The notes under the pieces: generated by a model | The model's input: only the letters and a program-made list of their open reading frames with translations | The model's database searches: none | Told to the model about the DNA's origin: nothing | Part shown: piece after piece, positions 43,248 to 51,735 of the stretch | Numbering within the stretch: the first letter of the stretch is position 1 | How the letters are laid out: each line of letters starts with the position of its first letter | Source of the DNA: Burkholderiaceae bacterium | GTDB taxonomy: Bacteria; Pseudomonadota; Gammaproteobacteria; Burkholderiales; Burkholderiaceae_C | DNA length: 64,000 bases | Direction of reading: 5' to 3' | Assembly: GCA_023150375.1 (NCBI GenBank) | Contig: JAKLLA010000005.1 | Location: 62,001-126,000 of the forward strand | Position numbers and translations under genes: made by a program

Positions 43248-44609
43248 TCAGCCGAGCACCTGCTGGGCTTCCATGATCCGGAAGCGCGTCATCGCCAGGT
43301 TGGAGCGCAGCTTGTCGAGCACGGCCAGGATGAAGCAGTCCGGACGGGCCTGCAGGGTGCGCAGGATGTGGTAGCGATTGCCGGCGGTGACCAGGATCTC
43401 GTCGACCGGGTCGTTGGGGCGGGTGTGGCCCATCTGGCGCAGCGTGCGGCGGTGCAGCCGCAGCAGCTCGGTGGCGGCCACCGCGGCGCGATCGATGTCG
43501 GGGCCGCGCTCCTCGCTGGCGATCACCAGGCCGGTCTCGGCATCGACCAGGCTGGCGAAGATCAGCCCGTCGAGCAGCATCAGCTCGCGCAGGATGACCA
43601 GGGCGCGCTGCGGATCGGGCGCCGGCGGCATGCCGCCGGCCTCGGCGGTGGCGGGGCGCGCCTGGCTCCAGGCGGCTGCCGGCGGCGGCGGCGGCTGCAC
43701 CAGCACAGTCTCGTCGATCGAGGCCGGTGTGGGCGAAGCGGCCAGACCGCCCGGCGCCAGGCCGGAGGGCACGAAGCCGCTGGGCAGTGCGCCGACCGGC
43801 CGGGCCGAGGCCGGCGCCGAGGAGGGGGCCGGCGCGGGCGTGCTGTCCGCGCCGGCGGGCTTGACGCGGTTCCAGTGCGCCAGGACCTTGTTCCACACCG
43901 CGCTGGCGCTGGTCAGCGGCTCGGCGAGCATCACCACGTGCACGCGGGCGGGCCAGTGCAGCGCGTCGATCTTGTGCGCGATCCACAGCGCGCCCACCGG
44001 CAGCAGGAAGAGCAGTTGCGGGCAGCGCCAGTGCTCGCTCTGCGTGGCGGCGCAGAGGGTGGCGAGCAGCTCGTCCAGTGCCGAGGGCGCCATCGGGCCG
44101 ATCACCACCGCGCCCAGGTCGGCCTGCTCGAGCAGTACCAGCGGGATGGCGTCGACCTCGCGGGCCTCGGCGCCGACCTCGGCGTGGTAGACCTTGAGCG
44201 TGTCGTCCATGCGCCGGGGCAGGGTGGTGCGCTCGATGATCGCCAGGCTGTCGAGCGAGCCCTGGTCGCGCAGATGCAGGCGTTCGATGGGCTGGCCGCT
44301 GGCGTCGGACAGGGCCTTGAGGACGGCACCGGCCCACATGCCGGAGGGGTCGTGCAGCGTGATCCAGCGCTGGCCGCTGCCGGCCTCGTCGCGGCTGCCG
44401 GCGAAGTGCGCGCGCATGGCCTGCACCGGCGAGCCGGTGACGAAGAGGTCGCGCTGGTGGCGGTCGGCCGGCGCGGCGGCCTCGCCTTCGTCGTCGGCCT
44501 CGGGCATCACCTCGGTGGAGGCGAAGTCCTTGTCGTCGTCGTGGGCGATCTGGGGGTCGTCACGCCGCCCGCGCGGGGTGACGAGCTCGCCGAACAGGCT
44601 CTTGAACAT
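43248..44609 (-). CDS. Roadblock/LC7-like domain protein, paralog C
   Basis: A 453-residue protein starting MFKSLFGELVTPRG. The acidic N-terminus leads to the conserved domain (RDLFVTGSPVQAMRAHF, GQPIERLHLRDQGSLDSLAI, QLLFLLPVGALWIAHKIDAL), aligning with paralog A. Next is a Pro/Ala-rich linker. The C-terminal Roadblock/LC7-like domain is the clearest of the three (ILRELMLLDGLIFASLVDAE, then TGLVIASEERG; GNRYHILRTLQARPDCFILA). It is first of a leftward set C-B-(nadA)-(ComFB-like). Partner and role unknown. Confidence 0.75.
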   Translation of the reverse strand: MFKSLFGELVTPRGRRDDPQIAHDDDKDFASTEVMPEADDEGEAAAPADRHQRDLFVTGSPVQAMRAHFAGSRDEAGSGQRWITLHDPSGMWAGAVLKALSDASGQPIERLHLRDQGSLDSLAIIERTTLPRRMDDTLKVYHAEVGAEAREVDAIPLVLLEQADLGAVVIGPMAPSALDELLATLCAATQSEHWRCPQLLFLLPVGALWIAHKIDALHWPARVHVVMLAEPLTSASAVWNKVLAHWNRVKPAGADSTPAPAPSSAPASARPVGALPSGFVPSGLAPGGLAASPTPASIDETVLVQPPPPPAAAWSQARPATAEAGGMPPAPDPQRALVILRELMLLDGLIFASLVDAETGLVIASEERGPDIDRAAVAATELLRLHRRTLRQMGHTRPNDPVDEILVTAGNRYHILRTLQARPDCFILAVLDKLRSNLAMTRFRIMEAQQVLG

Positions 44610-44898
44610 GGGCGCGATTTCCGTGGATCGAAGCGCTGCCGTCCTGCCACGCCGCCGTCCCTCGGGCGGCATCGCGCGGGCATCTGCGGCGGCGTCTGCG
44701 GTGCATGGCGGTACTGTAGTGCGTGGCAGCCCGCTCGCGGTTGCCGGCGTGAGGTTTTTCGCGACGCCCGAGCCACCGCCCCGCCGGCCGGGGGGCCTGC
44801 GGCCCGCTGCCCGGGGGCGTCGGCCGGCCTGCCTGCCGCCGGGGCGCCTGCCGCACAGGACGGCGTGGCGGTCGCGGGGCTGCACCTATCATCGTCCG

Positions 44899-46206
44899 AT
44901 GGCCCGCATCGATTCCTCCGTCGCGCTGCACGACGATGCCCGCACCATCGCCCTGGTCGGGCTGGTGCACGGCACCTCGCACTTCTTCCACCTGCTGCTG
45001 CCGCCGCTGTTCCCCTGGTTCATCCGCGAGTTCGGTCTGAGCTACGCGGAGCTGGGCGTGGTGGTGTCGGTGTTCTTCGTGGTCTCGGGCGTGGGGCAGG
45101 CGCTGTCGGGCTTCCTGGTCGACCGTGTCGGCGCGCGGCCGGTGCTGTATGCCGGGCTGGGCTGCTTCGTGCTCTCGGCGCTGCTGGCGTCGACGGCCGA
45201 CGGCCATGCCGGGCTGCTGGCGGCCTCCGCGCTGGCCGGGCTGGGCAACGCGCCTTTCCACCCGGTGGACTTCTCGATCCTGAACCGGCGCGTCTCGGCT
45301 GCCCGGCTGGGCCATGCCTACTCGGTGCACGGCATCTGCGGCAACCTGGGCTGGGCCCTGTCGCCGCTGGTGAGCGCCGGGCTGCTGGCGCTGACCGGCT
45401 CGCTGCGCCTGACCTACCTGTCGATCGCGCTGCTGGCGGCGCTGGTGCTGGGGCTGGTGCTGCTGTGGCGGCACTGGCTGGACGATCGCGCGCCGGCGCC
45501 GCAGGCGTCTTCGTCTGCGCAGACGGGACAGACGAAGCAGACGGGGCAGGGCCATCCGCCGGCGGGGCGCACCCCCGTGGTGCCGCCGGCCAGCCCCAGC
45601 CTGGGTGCGCTGCTGGGGCTGCCGGCGGTCTGGCTGTGCTTCTCGTTTCTGTTCTGGTCCACCGCGGCGCTGAGCGCGGTGCAGAGTTTTGCCGCGCCGG
45701 CGCTGCACCAGATCCACGGCCTGGCGTTGCCGCTGGCCGCGCTGGTGGTGTCGGGCTACATGTTCTGCGGCGCGGCGGGCATGGTGGCCGGCGGCTTCCT
45801 GCTTGCGCGGCTGGCCGACCAGCGGCTGGAATCCCTGATCGCGCTGGCGCTGGCGCTGGCCGGCGGACTGCTGCTGCTGGCGGGCAGCGGCTGGATCAGC
45901 GGGCCGGCGGCGCTGGTGGTCGCGTCGCTGGCCGGGCTGGGCACCGGGCTGGCCGGGCCCTCGCGCGACATGCTGATCCGCCGCGCCACCCCGCCGGGGG
46001 CCACCGGACGGGTCTACGGCCTGGTCTACTGCGGCCTGGATCTGGGCTTCGCGCTGGCCTCGCCGGTGTTCGGCCGGCTGCTGGATGCGGGCCGGCCGCG
46101 CTGGGTCTTCGTCGGCGCGGCGCTCTGCCTGGTGGTGGCGGTGGCCAGTGCGCTGCGGGTGGGACGCGGGCTGGCGGCGCCGGCGCAGGCGCAGGTGGCC
46201 GCCTGA
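44899..46206 (+). CDS. MFS transporter of the fosmidomycin-resistance (FSR) type
   Basis: A 435-residue, about 12-helix transporter starting MARIDSSVALHDD. The first helix block LVGLVHGTSHFFHLLLPPLF, the motif VGARPVLYAGLG and PFHPVDFSILNRRVS resemble FSR-family efflux proteins. A charged, Gln/Thr-rich loop (SSAQTGQTKQTGQGH) separates the two halves. Likely drug or metabolite export across the inner membrane; substrate unknown. An in-frame open region continues upstream to 44194 but overlaps the opposite-strand Roadblock gene and is not coding. It is divergent from that gene with a 289-base spacer in which I see no further gene. Confidence 0.88.
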   Translation: MARIDSSVALHDDARTIALVGLVHGTSHFFHLLLPPLFPWFIREFGLSYAELGVVVSVFFVVSGVGQALSGFLVDRVGARPVLYAGLGCFVLSALLASTADGHAGLLAASALAGLGNAPFHPVDFSILNRRVSAARLGHAYSVHGICGNLGWALSPLVSAGLLALTGSLRLTYLSIALLAALVLGLVLLWRHWLDDRAPAPQASSSAQTGQTKQTGQGHPPAGRTPVVPPASPSLGALLGLPAVWLCFSFLFWSTAALSAVQSFAAPALHQIHGLALPLAALVVSGYMFCGAAGMVAGGFLLARLADQRLESLIALALALAGGLLLLAGSGWISGPAALVVASLAGLGTGLAGPSRDMLIRRATPPGATGRVYGLVYCGLDLGFALASPVFGRLLDAGRPRWVFVGAALCLVVAVASALRVGRGLAAPAQAQVAA

Positions 46207-46242
46207 ATCCTGGGGCGGCACGGCCTGTCGCACAATCGCGGC

Positions 46243-48228
46243 ATGCTGTTCTTCCTGTCGATGGCGCGGTCGACCCGGTCGCGCACCCTGGGACCGTGGT
46301 GGCGACGCTGGCGCTCGAGGCTCCCGCGCCTGCAGATGGTGCTGCCGATCCTGTTGCCGATCCTGTTGCTGGGGGGTGCGGCCCGGGCCGCAGACGATTT
46401 TCTCGAGCCCGATCAGGCCTTCCAGCTCTCCGCCCGGGTGGCCGACGGCGCGACCCTCGAGCTGCAGTACCGGATCGCGCCGGGCTACTACATGTACCGC
46501 GAGCGCTTCGCCGTCGAGGCCGCGCCGGCAGGCGTGCAGCTCGGTACGCCAGGCTATCCGGCGGGTCAGGTGAAGTTCGACGAGACCTTCGGCAAGGAGG
46601 TCGAGACCTACCGCGACGACCTGCGCATCCCGCTGCCGGTGCAGGCTGCGCCGGCCGAGTTCAAGCTCACCGTGACCAGCCAGGGCTGCGCCGACAAGGG
46701 ACTGTGCTATCCGCCGCGCGCCCAGGTCCTGAAGGTGGAGGTGGCCGACGGCGGCCTGCGCCGGGTGCGCCTGCTCGGCGAGGACGACGGCGCGGCCTGG
46801 CAGCCGGCCGGCGCGGCGGCAGCGACGCTGTCCGCCGCTGCGGGCGCGGCCACGCAGGCGGAGCGTCCCGCGCCGGGCGGTGGCGGCCTGGCAACGGTCG
46901 AGTCCGCGCTGCGCTCGGGCAGCCTGTGGAGCGTCGCCGGGGTGTTCCTGCTGGCCGGGGTGCTGCTGTCGTTCACGCCCTGCGTGCTGCCGATGCTGCC
47001 CATCCTGTCGTCGATCATCGTCGGGCAGGGTCAGGCGGTGTCGCGCGGGCGCGGCTTTGCGCTCTCGCTGGCCTACTCGCTGGGCATGGCGCTGGTCTAC
47101 ACCGCGATGGGCGTGGCCGCCGGTCTGGCCGGCGAGGGCCTGGCCGCGGCGCTGCAGAACCCCTGGGTGCTCGGCGCCTTCGCGGCGCTGCTGGTGGCCT
47201 TTGCGCTGTCGATGTTCGGCCTGTACGAGCTGCAGCTGCCGGCCGGCTGGCAGAACCGGCTTGCGCAGGCTTCCGGGCGCCTGCGCGGCGGCAGCTTCGC
47301 CGGGGTGTTCCTGATGGGGGGGCTGTCGGCGCTGATCGTCGGGCCCTGCGTGGCCGCGCCGCTGGCCGGCGCGCTGGTCTACATCAGCCAGACGCGCGAC
47401 GTGCTGCTCGGCGGCGTGGCCCTGTTCGCGATGGCCGCCGGCATGAGCCTGCCGCTGCTGCTGCTGGGGCTGTCGGCTGGGTCGCTGCTGCCGCGCGCCG
47501 GGGCCTGGATGGAGGGCGTCAAGCGCTTCTTCGGCGTGCTGCTGCTGGCCGTGGCGCTGTGGATGCTGCAGCCGGTGCTGCCGGCCTGGGTGGCCATGGC
47601 GTTGTGGGGTCTGCTGGCCCTGGGCAGCGCGGCGCAGCTGCGTGCCTTCGATCGCCTGCCCGAGGACGCCGGGGGCCTGCGCCGCCTCGGCAAGGCCCTG
47701 GGCGTGGCGCTGGCGCTGGCCGGCGCGGCGCAGCTGGTGGGGCTGCTGTCGGGTGGACGCGACCTGCTGCAGCCGCTGGCCCATCTGCGCGCGTCCGTGG
47801 GCGGCGCTGCGGCACCGATGACGCCGGCCGCAGGCAGCGTGGCGGCCACGCCCGGGCATGCGTTGGCGTTCCGGCGCGTGCGCAATGTGGCCGAGCTGGA
47901 CGCCGCGCTGCGCGAGGCGGGCCGGCCGGTGATGTTCGACTTCTATGCCGACTGGTGCGTGTCCTGCAAGGAATTCGAGCGCTTCACCTTCAGCGACCCG
48001 CAGGTGCAGGCCCGCCTGGCCGACGTGCTGCTGCTGCAGGCCGACGTGACGGCCAACAACGCCGACGACAAGGCGCTGATGAAGCGCTTCGGGCTGTTCG
48101 GCCCGCCCGCCATCCTGTTCTTCGACGCAGCCGGGCAGGAACAGTCCGATCGGCGCGTGATCGGTTTCCAGAACAGCCGCGAGTTCCTCGCCAGCCTGGA
48201 CGCCGTGGGGATCCGGGCGCGTCCTTGA
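46243..48228 (+). CDS. dsbD: Thiol:disulfide interchange protein DsbD
   Basis: A 661-residue inner-membrane reductant conductor. An N-terminal hydrophobic signal/anchor (about 25-47) precedes the periplasmic alpha domain (YYMYRERFAV, CADKGLCYPP Cys pair). The eight-helix beta domain has the Cys in FTPCVLPMLPILSSIIVGQG and VGPCVAAPLAGALVYI. The C-terminal thioredoxin-like gamma domain has DWCVSCKEFE. It carries electrons from thioredoxin to DsbC/DsbE and cytochrome c maturation. It starts 36 bases after the MFS gene. The first 45 residues are longer and more Arg-rich than usual, so a later start is possible. Confidence 0.95.
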   Translation: MLFFLSMARSTRSRTLGPWWRRWRSRLPRLQMVLPILLPILLLGGAARAADDFLEPDQAFQLSARVADGATLELQYRIAPGYYMYRERFAVEAAPAGVQLGTPGYPAGQVKFDETFGKEVETYRDDLRIPLPVQAAPAEFKLTVTSQGCADKGLCYPPRAQVLKVEVADGGLRRVRLLGEDDGAAWQPAGAAAATLSAAAGAATQAERPAPGGGGLATVESALRSGSLWSVAGVFLLAGVLLSFTPCVLPMLPILSSIIVGQGQAVSRGRGFALSLAYSLGMALVYTAMGVAAGLAGEGLAAALQNPWVLGAFAALLVAFALSMFGLYELQLPAGWQNRLAQASGRLRGGSFAGVFLMGGLSALIVGPCVAAPLAGALVYISQTRDVLLGGVALFAMAAGMSLPLLLLGLSAGSLLPRAGAWMEGVKRFFGVLLLAVALWMLQPVLPAWVAMALWGLLALGSAAQLRAFDRLPEDAGGLRRLGKALGVALALAGAAQLVGLLSGGRDLLQPLAHLRASVGGAAAPMTPAAGSVAATPGHALAFRRVRNVAELDAALREAGRPVMFDFYADWCVSCKEFERFTFSDPQVQARLADVLLLQADVTANNADDKALMKRFGLFGPPAILFFDAAGQEQSDRRVIGFQNSREFLASLDAVGIRARP

Positions 48229-48341
48229 TCTGACGCAAAGGATAGCCCTCAAGTCGGCAGGGTGAAGCGCCGATCAGCCGGGCGACGGGGGAACGCCCCC
48301 TGCGCCCGACCGCTGGCCGGGTGCCCTGCTGCGAGGACTTC

Positions 48342-48641
48342 ATGGGCCAATGCTTCCAAGCCGCGAACGACGTGTCGCTGGTGATCTTCGGTTTCCGCGG
48401 CAATGCCACCCGCGCGGACGTGGAGTGCGCACTGCGCAGCAGCGGTGTCGCGCTGCAGGGGGCCCTGGCCCAGTGGCCGGTGGCGCTGCTGCGCGTGCCG
48501 GGTCCCGGCGATCAGGCCTATGCGCTGCTGCAGCACCTGCCGGACCGGCTGCTGGCCTGGCGGCTGGCCGATGGCCTGAACACGCGCCGCTACCAGGGCC
48601 GTGCGCTGCAGTCCTTCGTGCCGGCCATGGCCTGGTCCTGA
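48342..48641 (+). CDS. Small protein of unknown function
   Basis: The 99-residue product starts MGQCFQAANDVSLVIFGFRG. GAGGA lies 5-6 bases upstream of ATG 48342. It has alternating hydrophobic strands and helices, like a small alpha/beta fold (VSLVIFGFRGNATRADVECA, VALLRVPGPGDQAYALLQHL). No family recognised. It lies alone between dsbD and rraA, each separated by about 110-130 bases of GC-rich spacer. The 113-base dsbD spacer has no visible T-tract terminator. Confidence 0.6.
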   Translation: MGQCFQAANDVSLVIFGFRGNATRADVECALRSSGVALQGALAQWPVALLRVPGPGDQAYALLQHLPDRLLAWRLADGLNTRRYQGRALQSFVPAMAWS

Positions 48642-48769
48642 AGGCCCGGGCGGCGGCCCGCTGGGCGGGGACAGCCGAGCGTCAGGCTCGGGTCGCATCG
48701 TCTCGACCCTTGCGCGCGCTGCGCCATGCCGGGCGCGCGCTGTCCGACCCGACCCTGGAGACCCCACCG

Positions 48770-49288
48770 ATGTCCATCGACTCCGCGACCGCCCTTCCCC
48801 CGCCCGCCACCTGTGACCTCTGCGATCGCTTCAAGGCGAGCGCGGACGGCGATTTCCGCGTGCTGCCGCCGGTGTTCCGCGACTTCGGCGGCCGCGGCGC
48901 CTTTGCCGGGCGGGTGGTGACCGTCAAGTGCTTCGAGGACAACACCTCGGTCAAGGCCCTGCTGGAGGGGCCGGGCGAGGGCCGTGTGCTGGTGGTCGAC
49001 GGTGCGGCCTCGCTGCGGCGCGCCCTGGTGGGCGGCAACATCGGCGCCGCGGCGGCTCGCAACGGCTGGGCCGGCGTGGTGGTGGACGGCTGCGTGCGCG
49101 ATGTGGCCGAACTGGCCGCCTGCGACGTGGGCATCCGGGCGCTGGCGCCGATGCCGCTGCCCACCGAGCGCCGCCAGGCTGGCCTGGTGGATGTGCCGGT
49201 GCAGATCCAGGGGGTCTGGGTGCGCCCGGGCGACTGGCTCTGCGCGGACGCGGACGGCATCGTCGTGATGGGGCAGCCGCCGCAGTGA
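48770..49288 (+). CDS. rraA: RraA, putative regulator of ribonuclease E activity
   Basis: A 172-residue protein of RraA length. ATCDLCDRFKASADGDFRVL, FAGRVVTVKCFEDNTSVKAL, GGNIGAAAARNGWAGVVVDG and CVRDVAELAACDVGIRAL match the RraA/MenG family (Arg-Asp retained). Family members inhibit RNase E in E. coli or act as weak HMG/CHA aldolases. It is a shorter, distinct relative of the three island proteins at 30-32 kb. ATG 48770 gives the family start. Confidence 0.9.
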   Translation: MSIDSATALPPPATCDLCDRFKASADGDFRVLPPVFRDFGGRGAFAGRVVTVKCFEDNTSVKALLEGPGEGRVLVVDGAASLRRALVGGNIGAAAARNGWAGVVVDGCVRDVAELAACDVGIRALAPMPLPTERRQAGLVDVPVQIQGVWVRPGDWLCADADGIVVMGQPPQ

Positions 49289-49343
49289 CCCCCAGTCGAG
49301 GGGGCGCCGCGAAGCCGCCCCTTCAGCGCGCGGCGCACGCGCC
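49289..49343. repeat. Short palindromic GC element between rraA and the HDOD gene
   Basis: ACCCCCAGTCGAGGGGGCG forms a C-tract/G-tract hairpin, followed by GCGCGCGGCGCACGCGCC. It is similar in style to the other Burkholderiales REP-like elements in the window. Confidence 0.4.
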
Positions 49344-49356
49344 GAAAGAGCAGGTT

Positions 49357-50247
49357 ATGCCTGCGTCTGCTGCCGCCCCCTCCACCGCGCCTGTCGGCGC
49401 CGCCTCGCTCGATCCCGCCCGCGTGGCGGCGCTGGTGCAGGACCTGGGCATTCCGCCCCGGCCGGCCGTGCTCGAGCGGTTGCACGACGAACTGCGCAGC
49501 GAGCGTCCGCGCCTGGACGTGCTGGTCCAGGCCGCGATCGCCGACGTGGCGCTGGGCGCGGCGCTGGTGAAGATCGCCAACGCACCCTGGCTCGGCCTGC
49601 CGCAGCCGATCGGCACGGTGCAGCTGGCCTTCGAGCGCCTGGGCACCTGGCGCTGCATGGCCATCCTCAGTGCGCTGGTGCTGCGCCGGGTGCTGCCCTG
49701 CACCGGACCATCGCTGGAGCGCTTCTGGGACGTCGCGCAGCGCCGCAGTGTCGCGATGGGCTGGCTGGCGCGCCGGCACGGCGGCGTGGAGCCCGATCTG
49801 GCGCACAGCTTCGGGCTGTTCTGCGACATCGGCATCCCGGTGCTGATCCAGCGCTTCGAGCAGCCCAGCTACCGGGTCACGCTGGCCGAGGCGAACCTGG
49901 GCCGTGCGGCCTTCACGGAGGTGGAGCGGCGCCGTCACGGCACCGACCATGCGGTGGTCGGGGCCTCGATGGCGCGCAGCTGGGGCCTGCACGAGGAGAT
50001 CGTGCAGGCGCTCGCGCTGCATCACGACTACCGGACGCTGGGAAGCGCCAGCGTAGCGCCGCGGGTGCAGTGCCTGGTCGCACTGGCACTGGTGGCCGAG
50101 CGCATCATCCAGCGCCACCAGGGCCTGAATCGCCATGGCGAGTGGCAGCGCGGCGGCGCGGCCGCGCTGATGGCCCTCGAGCTGACGCCGCACCAGTTCG
50201 AGGCCTGGGCCGACGAAGTGCAGGCCCAGCTGGAGCTGTGCTTCTGA
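49357..50247 (+). CDS. HDOD-domain protein
   Basis: A 296-residue protein. An HDOD domain covers about 20-220, with LGIPPRPAVLERLHDEL, ALVKIANAPWLGLPQPIGTV and QLAFERLGTWRCMAILSALV, and later HAVVGASMARSWGLHEEIVQ with ALALHH. HDOD proteins are HD-related signalling scaffolds, usually without hydrolase activity, tied to motility and c-di-GMP output. AAAGAGCAGG precedes ATG 49357. It is convergent with serB with a 49-base gap. Confidence 0.9.
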   Translation: MPASAAAPSTAPVGAASLDPARVAALVQDLGIPPRPAVLERLHDELRSERPRLDVLVQAAIADVALGAALVKIANAPWLGLPQPIGTVQLAFERLGTWRCMAILSALVLRRVLPCTGPSLERFWDVAQRRSVAMGWLARRHGGVEPDLAHSFGLFCDIGIPVLIQRFEQPSYRVTLAEANLGRAAFTEVERRRHGTDHAVVGASMARSWGLHEEIVQALALHHDYRTLGSASVAPRVQCLVALALVAERIIQRHQGLNRHGEWQRGGAAALMALELTPHQFEAWADEVQAQLELCF

Positions 50248-50296
50248 CAGCCGCCGGGGCGGACCCCCATCCGGCCCGCCCTCGCGCACGGGAAGG

Positions 50297-51007
50297 TCAG
50301 CGCAGCACTTCCAGCAGGCGATCCAGCCCGCCGGCGTCGATGGCCACCATCGCCTGATCGCGCACCTTCGGCTTGGCATGGTGCGCCACCGACAGGCCGG
50401 CCACCGCCATCATCGGCAGGTCGTTGGCGCCGTCGCCCATCGCGATGGCCTCGCGCGGCTCGATGCCCAGCTCGGCACAGGTGGACAGCAGCATGCGGCG
50501 CTTTTCCTCACCGTCGCAGATGTCGCCCCAGCCCTGGTCGAGCATGCGTCCGGTGAGCTGGCCGTCGACGATCTCGAGCTGGTTGCTGCGGCTGAAGTCG
50601 ATGTCCAGCCGCTCGCAGAGCCGGTCGGTGAAGAAGGTGAAGCCGCCCGAGACCAGCAGGGTCTTCAGCCCGGCGTCCTGGCAGGCGCGCACCAGCGCCT
50701 CGGCGCCCGGGTTGAGCTGCAGGCGGCGCTCGTAGACCTCCTCCAGCGCCGTGGCCGGCACGCCGGCCAGCAGGGCGACGCGGCGGCGCAGGCTCTCCTT
50801 GTAGTCGGCGATCTCGCCACGCATGGCCGCAGCGGTGATCGCGGCCACCTCGGCCTTGCGGCCGGCGGCATCGGCGATCTCGTCGACGCACTCGATGTTG
50901 ATCAGCGTCGAGTCCATGTCGAAGGCGATCAGGCGGAAGTCGGCCAGCCGCAGCGGCGGGGTGAAGCCGCGGACGACGAGGCCGGGCGCAAATTCGAACG
51001 GGGTCAT
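50297..51007 (-). CDS. serB: Phosphoserine phosphatase SerB
   Basis: A 236-residue HAD phosphatase for the last step of L-serine synthesis. The nucleophile motif is AFDMDSTLINIECVDEIADA. LLVSGGFTFFTDRL (motif II), the Lys in AKPKVRDQA and GDGANDLPMMAVAGLSVA (motif IV) are present. It lacks the N-terminal ACT-like domain of E. coli SerB, as in many betaproteobacteria. Convergent with the HDOD gene. Confidence 0.94.
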   Translation of the reverse strand: MTPFEFAPGLVVRGFTPPLRLADFRLIAFDMDSTLINIECVDEIADAAGRKAEVAAITAAAMRGEIADYKESLRRRVALLAGVPATALEEVYERRLQLNPGAEALVRACQDAGLKTLLVSGGFTFFTDRLCERLDIDFSRSNQLEIVDGQLTGRMLDQGWGDICDGEEKRRMLLSTCAELGIEPREAIAMGDGANDLPMMAVAGLSVAHHAKPKVRDQAMVAIDAGGLDRLLEVLR

Positions 51008-51026
51008 GGGAGCCGCAGAAGGACGA

Positions 51027-51049
51027 AGGGCCGGCACCGTGCCGGCCCT
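51027..51049. other. Perfect 11-bp hairpin upstream of serB
   Basis: AGGGCCGGCAC-C-GTGCCGGCCCT is a perfect inverted repeat with a one-base centre. It lies between the DUF4405-like gene stop and the serB start on the same strand. There is no T-tract after it on either strand. It could be a 5'-UTR stem, an operator or an intrinsic pause site. Confidence 0.4.
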
Positions 51050-51107
51050 GACGGGCGTGATTGTCCCAGAGCGGCCGGTCCGGCGGGTTCCGGCCGGACC
51101 GGGATGC

Positions 51108-51635
51108 TCAGGGCTTCGCGGCCTGGGCGTCCTGCGGTGCCAGCACCTTGCGCAGCAGGTTCTTCTGCTGCTCGTAGTCGCTGCCCACCAGCGAGGCCAC
51201 CGTGCTGTCTTCGGCCAGCGGCTGGGCAATGCCGGCGGCGGCGATGCGCTCGCGCATCTGCTCGGGGCTCACGCCGCCCACCTGCGCCAGCACGGGCAGC
51301 GGGGCCTGTGCCAGCGCCCGCACCGGCGTGGCCCAGCCGGGCTCCTGAGCCGGCTTGCGCGGCAGGAAGCGCGAAGCCACCGCGGCCAGGACCAGCACGG
51401 CCAGGAAGGTGGCCACGATGGTCAGCGCCCGGCGCGAGCGCAGGTGGCGCAGGAAGGCCATCGAGTTGGCCAGCACATGCCCGGCCACGCCGGCCAGGAA
51501 GAGCCAGCTCAGCCACTCGTGCGCGGCGCCGATCAGGCCGGGGCGCAGGCCGAAGAACATCAGCACGCCGGTGGTTGCCATCAGCGCGAAGGCGCCCATG
51601 GTGATCGGTGTCACCCAGTCTCGGTTCACATTCAT
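51108..51635 (-). CDS. DUF4405-like membrane protein
   Basis: A 175-residue protein starting MNVNRDWVTPITMGAFALMA. Three hydrophobic segments (about 9-28, 37-57, 70-90) include His residues (AAHEWLSWLFLAGVAGHVLA) typical of DUF4405/cytochrome b561-like helical bundles. A periplasmic tail of about 85 residues ends AQAAKP. The family is associated with respiratory or heme-binding membrane components, but heme binding is not proven here. About 200 bases upstream is an Fnr-like sequence (TCGACCTGGATCAA, about 51836-51850). Confidence 0.75.
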   Translation of the reverse strand: MNVNRDWVTPITMGAFALMATTGVLMFFGLRPGLIGAAHEWLSWLFLAGVAGHVLANSMAFLRHLRSRRALTIVATFLAVLVLAAVASRFLPRKPAQEPGWATPVRALAQAPLPVLAQVGGVSPEQMRERIAAAGIAQPLAEDSTVASLVGSDYEQQKNLLRKVLAPQDAQAAKP

Positions 51636-51735
51636 CGTGTCGATCGTTTCTGCGGGTCGTTCGGGTCGTGGCGGCCGAGTCGGGCGTGTGTGCCCGCCGA
51701 CGCACACTGCCGCGGATTGTTGGCCGCCATCCTTA

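Noticed and set aside
43368-48252. Very long open frames on both strands (over 1,200 and 1,600 codons) across the Roadblock, MFS and dsbD genes
   Set aside because: They are GC-rich shadow frames; their translations are low-complexity Arg/Ala/Gly/Gln-rich with no domain, while the opposing frames hold recognisable proteins.
51027-51049. Perfect hairpin considered as a terminator
   Set aside because: No T-tract follows on either strand; kept only as an unexplained hairpin.
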